This document shows, piece by piece, positions 19,835 through 24,477 of a stretch of DNA of 24,477 bases. The notes beneath the pieces were generated by a model, which was not told the origin of the DNA, ran no database searches, and saw nothing but the letters and a program-made list of their open reading frames with translations. The translations under genes were made by a program, and so were the position numbers. Source of the stretch: JBEIFW01 sp040382215 (GTDB lineage Bacteria > Actinomycetota > Acidimicrobiia > Acidimicrobiales > Ilumatobacteraceae); assembly GCA_040382215.1 (NCBI GenBank), contig JBEIFW010000034.1, forward strand, positions 1 to 24,477. Reading direction: 5' to 3'. The first letter of the stretch is position 1; every line of letters begins with the position of its first letter.

Positions 19835-20548
19835 GTGGACGACCGCCTGTACTTCCGCCAGCTCCTGTCCGGCCGCGACTTCGCCGTCGGTGACGGTTTG
19901 GCGTCCCAGATGGTCAACTTCGTCTACGCCATCGGTGATCGCGCCACCGGCGAGTGCGTGCTGGTCGATCCGGCGTACGCGGTGCGAGAACTCGTCGAGA
20001 TCGTCGGCGCCGACGACATGCGGGTCGTCGGCGCGCTAGCCACCCACTACCACCCCGATCACGTGGGCGGTTCGATGATGGGCTACCGGATCGAAGGCGT
20101 CCGCGAACTCCTCGAGCTGCAGGGCATGAAGATCCACGTCCAGGAAGCCGAGGCGGCCTACGTGCGCAAGGTGACCGCCGTGTCCGAGAGCGACCTCGCC
20201 GTGCACGAACCGGGTGACGTCGTCACCGTCGGGGCGATCCCGATCGAGCTGGTACACACACCAGGGCACACGCCGGGGAGTCAGTGCTTCCTGGTCGAGC
20301 ACCGGCTCGTCTCCGGCGACACGTTGTTCCTTGACGGTTGCGGGCGCACCGACCTCCCCGGCAGCGATCCAGACGCAATGTACGACAGCCTCCAGCGCCT
20401 CGCCCGGCTGCCCGACGACACGATCGTGTACCCGGGCCACCGCTATTCGGTTCCGGCCTCGGGAACGATGCAAGCCGTGCGGCACAACAACATCGTCTAC
20501 AAGCCCCGCAACAAAGAGGGCTGGATGATGATGTTCGGCAACCCATGA
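19835..20548 (+). CDS. Metallo-beta-lactamase-fold hydrolase
   Basis: 237 residues from GTG 19835. The binuclear metal site is complete: His71-x-His73-x-Asp75-His76 in THYHPDHVGG, His145 in HTPGHTPGSQ, Asp162 in VSGDTLFLDGCGR, and His202 in VYPGHRYS. The segment SGDTLFLDGCGRTDLPGSDP (160-179 region) is typical of glyoxalase II and persulfide dioxygenase-like members, which hydrolyse thioesters or oxidise persulfides. Glutathione is generally absent from actinobacteria, so a mycothiol thioester or persulfide would be the natural substrate (inference). An insertion at about 85-125 separates the first motif from His145. It ends convergent with the small membrane protein gene. Confidence 0.9.
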   Translation: MDDRLYFRQLLSGRDFAVGDGLASQMVNFVYAIGDRATGECVLVDPAYAVRELVEIVGADDMRVVGALATHYHPDHVGGSMMGYRIEGVRELLELQGMKIHVQEAEAAYVRKVTAVSESDLAVHEPGDVVTVGAIPIELVHTPGHTPGSQCFLVEHRLVSGDTLFLDGCGRTDLPGSDPDAMYDSLQRLARLPDDTIVYPGHRYSVPASGTMQAVRHNNIVYKPRNKEGWMMMFGNP

Positions 20549-20572
20549 CGGGCGCTACACCACCCACCGAGC

Positions 20573-20764
20573 TCAGCGACCGGGGCGCGGCCGCTTGAGC
20601 CAGAAGTAGAGCCGGACCAGTCCGATCAACACGGCGACGAGCAGCACGGCCCGCAGCAACCACAGCAGCGTGCCGACGAGCGCGCCGAGCAGCCACCAGG
20701 CGAGCAGGACCACGATCACCCAACCGACGACCGTGGCCGCCAGAGAGCGAGGCCGGCCGGACAC
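20573..20764 (-). CDS. Small two-helix membrane protein
   Basis: 63 residues from GTG 20764. The middle is almost wholly hydrophobic: two segments at about 11-32 and 34-52 (VVGWVIVVLLAWWLLGALVG, then LLWLLRAVLLVAVLIGLVRL), with a basic N-terminus (MSGRPRS) and a basic C-terminus (KRPRPGR), a hairpin topology with both ends in the cytoplasm. GGGGAG lies 9 nt upstream as ribosome binding site. It begins 6 nt after the stop of the ABM monooxygenase gene, so it is probably the distal gene of that transcript. No family is recognised. Confidence 0.75.
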   Translation of the reverse strand: MSGRPRSLAATVVGWVIVVLLAWWLLGALVGTLLWLLRAVLLVAVLIGLVRLYFWLKRPRPGR

Positions 20765-20770
20765 GGCTCC

Positions 20771-21121
20771 CTACTCCCCGACCGACCAGAACCGCGCCGA
20801 GGCCACCCGGTCGGTGCCGTAGACCGGATCCTTGGCGTCGATCCGGTACTTCCAGTTGTCCGCCGAGAGAATGCCGGACGCGCCGAGCAGGGCCCGCATG
20901 TTGTGGTAGTTCGGGTGCTGGAAGTGGGCCTCGAGCGATGCGGCGTCGGTCCACAGTTCGTACACCTGGATGCGGCCCGGCACCACGGGATCGGCAGCGA
21001 AGCAGTACGCCAGGCACCCCGGCTCGTCGTCGCGGGTGGCCTTCTGCAGCGCAGCGCTCTCGGCCACGACCGCGTCGCGGGTCTCGATGGGCACGTCGAT
21101 GATGCCGGCGATGATGATCAC
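20771..21121 (-). CDS. ABM-domain monooxygenase (putative quinol monooxygenase)
   Basis: 116 residues from GTG 21121. It shows a ferredoxin-like ABM (antibiotic biosynthesis monooxygenase) domain: first strand MIIIAGIIDVP, then EPGCLAYCFAADPVVPGR and IQVYELWTDAASLEAHFQHP, the family signature of YgiN-like proteins. Members oxidise quinols or aromatic compounds without cofactor, usually as dimers, or degrade heme in the IsdG branch. Asn and His residues in HPNYHNM could be catalytic but no IsdG Asn/Trp/His set is clear. Longer upstream starts are possible, but TAGCGT 7 nt before GTG 21121 marks this one. The C-terminal 25 residues extend beyond the core domain. Confidence 0.85.
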   Translation of the reverse strand: MIIIAGIIDVPIETRDAVVAESAALQKATRDDEPGCLAYCFAADPVVPGRIQVYELWTDAASLEAHFQHPNYHNMRALLGASGILSADNWKYRIDAKDPVYGTDRVASARFWSVGE

Positions 21122-21128
21122 GCCGGGG

Positions 21129-21134
21129 ACGCTA
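21129..21134 (-). promoter_or_regulatory. Putative -10 element TAGCGT of the ABM gene
   Basis: On the minus strand TAGCGT (context GGTAGCGT) ends 7 nt before GTG 21121, in the 63-bp gap after the ABC-F gene. Confidence 0.55.
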
Positions 21135-21184
21135 CCCCGGTCGCACCGCAAGGGACGCGGGCCGCACCCGCCCGGGTCGCTCGG

Positions 21185-23143
21185 TCAGCGGAAGCGCCGT
21201 TCGAGCTCCTCGAGTCGTTCCTGGGCGCTCATCCACTGGTCCATCAACGTGGCGGCCGTGTCCTTGGCGGCGCCGTAGGCCTTCGACGCCTCGAGCACGT
21301 TGTCGTTGTCCTCGTAGAGCGACGAATCCGACAGTCGCCGCTGCCAGTCGGCCACCTCGGCCTCGGCGGCGCCGAGCGCCTTCTCGAGCTGCTCGACCTT
21401 CCGGCGTAGGTCCTTCGTGGCTGCGTAGCGCTCGTTGCGCTTGTCGGCGGCGACCCGCTTGTCGCCCTGACGGTCCGGGCGATCGGCCCGATCGGCGCGG
21501 ACGGTCCGGTTCGGCAGCGCCGGGGACACCGCAGGCGCGACCCGCCCGGTGAGGACCGCCTCGTCGACCCCGGCCACCTGTCGAACCCGACCGTCGCGCA
21601 CGGCCACCAGACCGGAGGCGACCTCGCGCACGAGGTATCGGTCGTGCGTGACGAGCAGGACGGTGCCGGGGTAGGCCCGGAGGGCGTCGATCAGCACGTC
21701 ACAACTCGCAAGGTCAAGATGGTTGGTCGGTTCGTCGAGCACGAGGAGATTGACCGGGTTCACCAACGCCTTGGCCAAGGCGAGCCGGGTTCGCTCCCCA
21801 CCCGACAGCTCCCCCACCTGGCGATCGGCGGCCTCCCCGGGGAACCCGAAGCTGCCGAGCACGGTGCGCAGGTTGCGGTTCTTCGCCTGGTTGCCGGCCG
21901 CGAGCGCGAACTCCTGGTACACGGTGTTGGCGAAGTCGAGACCATCGACCTGGTGCTGCGCGAACGTGGCGACGTCGACGTTGGCGCCGAGGCTGCACCG
22001 CCCTGCGAGCGGTGCCAACTCGCCGAGGATCACCTTGAGCAGGGTCGTCTTGCCGGCACCGTTCGGACCGACGAGCGCCCACTTCTCGCCGCGCTCGACG
22101 ACGACGTCGACGCCGCGCAACACCGGCGTACCGTCGTAACCGGCATCCACCCCGGCGAGTTCGACCACGACCCGTGAGGACCGCCGCGGTTCGGGGAACG
22201 CGAACCGCGTGACCACCTCGCGCTCGGTGGGGACCTCGATGCGGTCGAGTTTCTCCAACGTCTTCAGCCGGCTCTGAACCTGACGGGCCTTGGTGGCCTT
22301 GTAGCGGAACCGGTCGACGAAGCGCTCGATCTGTGCGACCCGCCGCTCCTGCTGGGCCCGGCGGGCCTCCATCTGGGCCAGACGCTCCTCGCGCTGCACG
22401 ACGAACTCTGCGAACCCACCCACGTACTCCGTCGCCGTGCCGAAGGCCAGTTCCACCACGCGGTCGGCGACGGCATCGATGAAGTCCCGGTCGTGGCTGA
22501 CCACGAGCACCGCCCCCGGGTAGGCGAGCAGGGCGTCCTCGAGCCACCCCACCGAGTCGGTGTCGAGATGGTTGGTCGGTTCGTCGAGGACCAGCACATC
22601 GGGTTGGTCGAGCAGAAGGCGGGCGAGCGCGGCCCGCATGCGCCAGCCGCCGGACATCGACCGCAGCGGCCGGTCGGCGTCGCCCGGGGAGAAGCCGAGT
22701 CCGGCCAGGATCCGGTTCGCCTCCGCCTCGAGCGCGTAGCCGCCGAGGGCCTCGTACCGGTGCTGGGCCTCGCCGAACGTCGCCAGCAGCCGGTCGTGCT
22801 CCGGACCGGCGGGCGGGGCCGACGCCAGCTGGCGCTGGAGCTCGTGCAGCGCCCGTTCGAGGTCGCGCACCTCACCGGCACCGTCGAGCACGGTGTCGAG
22901 CACGGTGCCGTCGCTCGTCTCGGTCAGCTCCTGGGGGAGGTACCCGACGCGGCAGTCGCGAGGGCGGTGGACGTCGCCCGCATCGGGATCACGTTCGCCC
23001 AGGATCAGTTCGATGAGCGTCGTCTTGCCCGCCCCGTTCGTGCCCATGAGCGCCGTGCGCCGGCCGGGGTGCAGCTGGAACGTGACGTCCCGGAACAGCA
23101 TGCGAGCCCCGAAGGACATCGACAGCCCGCTCACCGAGATCAC
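21185..23143 (-). CDS. ABC-F family ATPase (YheS/Uup-like)
   Basis: 652 residues with two ABC ATPase domains in one chain and no membrane segment. Domain 1: Walker A GTNGAGKTT at 34-42, signature SGGWRMRAALA (variant), Walker B DVLVLDEPTNHLD. Domain 2: Walker A GPNGAGKTTLL at about 357-367, signature SGGERTRLALA, Walker B LLVLDEPTNHLD. The linker between them (about 250-300) is Arg/Gln-rich and contains the P-site tRNA-interaction motif region; the C-terminal 80-90 residues (from about 565) form a coiled coil as in YheS/Uup. ABC-F proteins bind ribosomes at the E site to rescue stalls or protect against antibiotics. Which paralogue this is cannot be decided from one sequence. GTG 23143 is preceded by TAGCGT 9 nt upstream. 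Confidence 0.93.
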   Translation of the reverse strand: MISVSGLSMSFGARMLFRDVTFQLHPGRRTALMGTNGAGKTTLIELILGERDPDAGDVHRPRDCRVGYLPQELTETSDGTVLDTVLDGAGEVRDLERALHELQRQLASAPPAGPEHDRLLATFGEAQHRYEALGGYALEAEANRILAGLGFSPGDADRPLRSMSGGWRMRAALARLLLDQPDVLVLDEPTNHLDTDSVGWLEDALLAYPGAVLVVSHDRDFIDAVADRVVELAFGTATEYVGGFAEFVVQREERLAQMEARRAQQERRVAQIERFVDRFRYKATKARQVQSRLKTLEKLDRIEVPTEREVVTRFAFPEPRRSSRVVVELAGVDAGYDGTPVLRGVDVVVERGEKWALVGPNGAGKTTLLKVILGELAPLAGRCSLGANVDVATFAQHQVDGLDFANTVYQEFALAAGNQAKNRNLRTVLGSFGFPGEAADRQVGELSGGERTRLALAKALVNPVNLLVLDEPTNHLDLASCDVLIDALRAYPGTVLLVTHDRYLVREVASGLVAVRDGRVRQVAGVDEAVLTGRVAPAVSPALPNRTVRADRADRPDRQGDKRVAADKRNERYAATKDLRRKVEQLEKALGAAEAEVADWQRRLSDSSLYEDNDNVLEASKAYGAAKDTAATLMDQWMSAQERLEELERRFR

Positions 23144-23152
23144 GAGGACGAG

Positions 23153-23158
23153 ACGCTA
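23153..23158 (-). promoter_or_regulatory. Putative -10 element TAGCGT of the ABC-F gene
   Basis: On the minus strand TAGCGT (GGTAGCGT context) ends 9 nt before GTG 23143. It is divergent from CACGCT of the small gene at 23220. Confidence 0.5.
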
Positions 23159-23206
23159 CCGGCCTACCAGCGTGCGGCGCCGGGAAACCCCGCCACACCC
23201 TCCTGG

Positions 23207-23212
23207 CACGCT
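23207..23212 (+). promoter_or_regulatory. Putative -10 element CACGCT of the 62-residue gene
   Basis: CACGCT ends 7 nt before ATG 23220; it keeps the A2 and T6 of the motif but not T1, and the spacing matches the other genes. Confidence 0.3.
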
Positions 23213-23219
23213 GCGGGTC

Positions 23220-23408
23220 ATGAGCACCGAGCAGCTTCCCCTCCTCCCCGACGAGGTCGTGGCTCGGATCCGGCCGGCCCGCCGCCGGCCGGCCCCCGTA
23301 CCCGCCAAGCTTCGGCTCGACGCCGAAACCCGCCGGATCGGATTGGCCGGCCTGGCCCAGGTGAAGGCGATCCTGGCGGCCCAGGACGCCCAGCGGCGGG
23401 CCGCCTGA
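23220..23408 (+). CDS. Small basic hypothetical protein (62 residues)
   Basis: From ATG 23220, with no signal peptide or membrane segment. The sequence starts MSTEQLPLLPDEVV, has a basic Pro/Arg centre (ARRRPAPVPAKLRLD), and ends in an amphipathic helix (TRRIGLAGLAQVKAILAAQD). This layout suggests a small nucleic-acid- or protein-binding protein, but no family is recognised. Support for being real: its own start with CACGCT 7 nt upstream, placement in the 272-bp space between the divergent ABC-F gene and a convergent acyl-CoA dehydrogenase, and no competing longer gene. Confidence 0.65.
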   Translation: MSTEQLPLLPDEVVARIRPARRRPAPVPAKLRLDAETRRIGLAGLAQVKAILAAQDAQRRAA

Positions 23409-23415
23409 TCGTCGG

Positions 23416-24477
23416 TCAGTCCACGGGCAGGCCGAGCCCCCGACTGATGACGAGCCGCTGGATCTCGCTGGTGCCCTCGCCGATCTCGAGGATTTTCGCA
23501 TCGCGGTAGAAGCGGGCGACCGGCGTCTCGTCGACGAACCCGTACCCGCCGAAGATCTGGGTCGCCTCCCGCGCCGCAGTCACGGCGGCCTCGGTGGCGT
23601 AGAGCTTGGCCACCGCGGCCGCCTGCTTGAACGGCTTGCCGTGGTCCTTCAGCCAGGCCGCCCGGTACGTCAGGGCACGGGCAGCGTCGGCCATCACCTG
23701 CAGGTCGGCGATCTTGAACGCCACCGCCTGGTAGGAGCCGATGGCACGGCCGAACGCGTTGCGCTGCTTGGCGTACGTGACGCACTCGCCCAGGCACCCT
23801 TCGACGAGGCCGACGGCGAGCGCAGCGATGGCGATACGTCCGTCGTCGAGGGTGGCGAGGAACTGCCGGAAGCCCTGCCCCTCGCCGCCGAGCCGGTGGT
23901 GGGCCGGCACCCGCAGGTCTTGGAACACCAGACCGTGGGTGTCCGAGGCGTGCCAGCCGACCTTCCGGTACGGCGGCTCGACGATCAGGCCCGGCGTCCC
24001 AGCGGGGACGAGGAACGCCGTGACCCCGGCAGGCGTCCGGGCGGTCACCGTGATGACGGACGTGATCGACGTGCCCGAGTTGGTGATGAACGCCTTCGAC
24101 CCGTCGATCACCCAGTCGCCGGTTGCGTCTTGGCGGGCGCGCGTCCGGGTGGCGCCGGCGTCGGACCCGCCGTCGGGTTCGGTCAACCCGAACGCCCCGA
24201 GGGTCCGACCGGCGACCAGATCGGGCAGCCAGGTCTCTTTCTGATCGTCGGTTCCGAAGGAGTGGATCGGGTTGATCCCGAGCCCGACCCCGGCCGACAG
24301 CGTGATCCCCATCGACTGGTCCACTCGGCCGAGTTCCTCGATCGCCAGGCACAGCGTGGTGAAGTCGGCCCCGGCACCGCCCCATCGTTCCTCGCTGACC
24401 AACCCGAACAGCCCGAGCGCCCCCATGGCGTGCACCACCTCGACCGGGAAGTGATGGTCACGATCCCAGGCGTCGGC
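23416..24477 (-). CDS. Acyl-CoA dehydrogenase, 5' end beyond the window
   Basis: 353 residues are visible; the reading frame continues without a start to the window edge (ADAWDRDHHFPVEVVHAMG is a normal internal N-terminal stretch), so about 20-30 residues are missing. It is a typical short/medium-chain or isovaleryl/butyryl-type FAD enzyme: FGLTEPDGGSDAG (flavin and substrate pocket), WVIDGSKAFITNSGTS, KQRNAFGRAIGSYQAV, and the catalytic glutamate in ILEIGEGTSEIQRLVI (Glu directly after Gly, in the GEGTSE motif). Unlike the other two family members in this window, every usual active-site element is present. It ends 7 nt from the stop of the 62-residue gene (convergent). Substrate range cannot be told. 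Confidence 0.95.
   Translation of the reverse strand, partial: ADAWDRDHHFPVEVVHAMGALGLFGLVSEERWGGAGADFTTLCLAIEELGRVDQSMGITLSAGVGLGINPIHSFGTDDQKETWLPDLVAGRTLGAFGLTEPDGGSDAGATRTRARQDATGDWVIDGSKAFITNSGTSITSVITVTARTPAGVTAFLVPAGTPGLIVEPPYRKVGWHASDTHGLVFQDLRVPAHHRLGGEGQGFRQFLATLDDGRIAIAALAVGLVEGCLGECVTYAKQRNAFGRAIGSYQAVAFKIADLQVMADAARALTYRAAWLKDHGKPFKQAAAVAKLYATEAAVTAAREATQIFGGYGFVDETPVARFYRDAKILEIGEGTSEIQRLVISRGLGLPVD

Overview
The window reads as chromosomal DNA of a very GC-rich actinobacterium. The evidence is a mycothiol-conjugate amidase (Mca type), an F420-type luciferase-like oxidoreductase, frequent GTG starts, genes overlapping by 4 nt (GTGA/ATGA), and many genes with no ribosome binding site but a TAGnnT hexamer a few bases before the start codon (leaderless transcription). 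The class Acidimicrobiia is my guess from overall style; nothing here proves it. I see no insertion sequence, phage gene, CRISPR array, tRNA or rRNA. Apart from positions 1-177, which carry tandem hairpin repeats, no gap between genes exceeds about 130 bp.

Layout. 18-117: 3.7 copies of a 27-bp palindrome-bearing repeat. 178-3435 (+): thiolase, secreted or lipoprotein thermonuclease with its start codon in a long hairpin, AhpD/CMD-fold protein, ChbG/HpnK-type deacetylase. 3466-4607 (-): mca and a translationally coupled mini-SCP2 protein. 4674-4856 (+): tiny lipoprotein. 4830-6953 (-): PAS-GGDEF-EAL cyclic-di-GMP enzyme, divergent from a two-gene (+) operon of a coiled-coil protein and a photoactive-yellow-protein-like PAS protein lacking the chromophore cysteine. 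7797-9131 (-): acyl-CoA dehydrogenase. 9259-12796 (+): histidine phosphatase, DUF971, zinc-finger rhomboid protease, JAB/RadC-like protein, degenerate acyl-CoA dehydrogenase. 12826-13773: divergent DUF4031/HD pair. 13833-18359 (+): methyltransferase, then the MoxR / DUF58 / transglutaminase operon. 18304-18792 (-): glutathione peroxidase. 18865-20548 (+): F420-type oxidoreductase and metallo-beta-lactamase-fold hydrolase. 20573-23143 (-): ABC-F ATPase, ABM monooxygenase, small membrane protein. 23220-23408 (+): a 62-residue orphan. 23416-end (-): a second acyl-CoA dehydrogenase, cut by the window edge.

How the genes work together. Most are housekeeping or lipid and redox genes (thiolase, dehydrogenases, SCP2, Mca, Gpx). 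The MoxR/DUF58/transglutaminase set is a known conserved cassette. The most unusual part is 4830-7783. There a full cyclic-di-GMP synthase/phosphodiesterase faces an operon whose second product aligns without gaps to photoactive yellow protein yet has lost Cys69, Tyr42, Glu46 and Arg52. This may be a light-independent PYP-fold sensor, with the small coiled-coil protein as its partner. The second theme is the recurrent TAGnnT hexamer 6-10 nt before start codons, which lets many starts be fixed from sequence alone.
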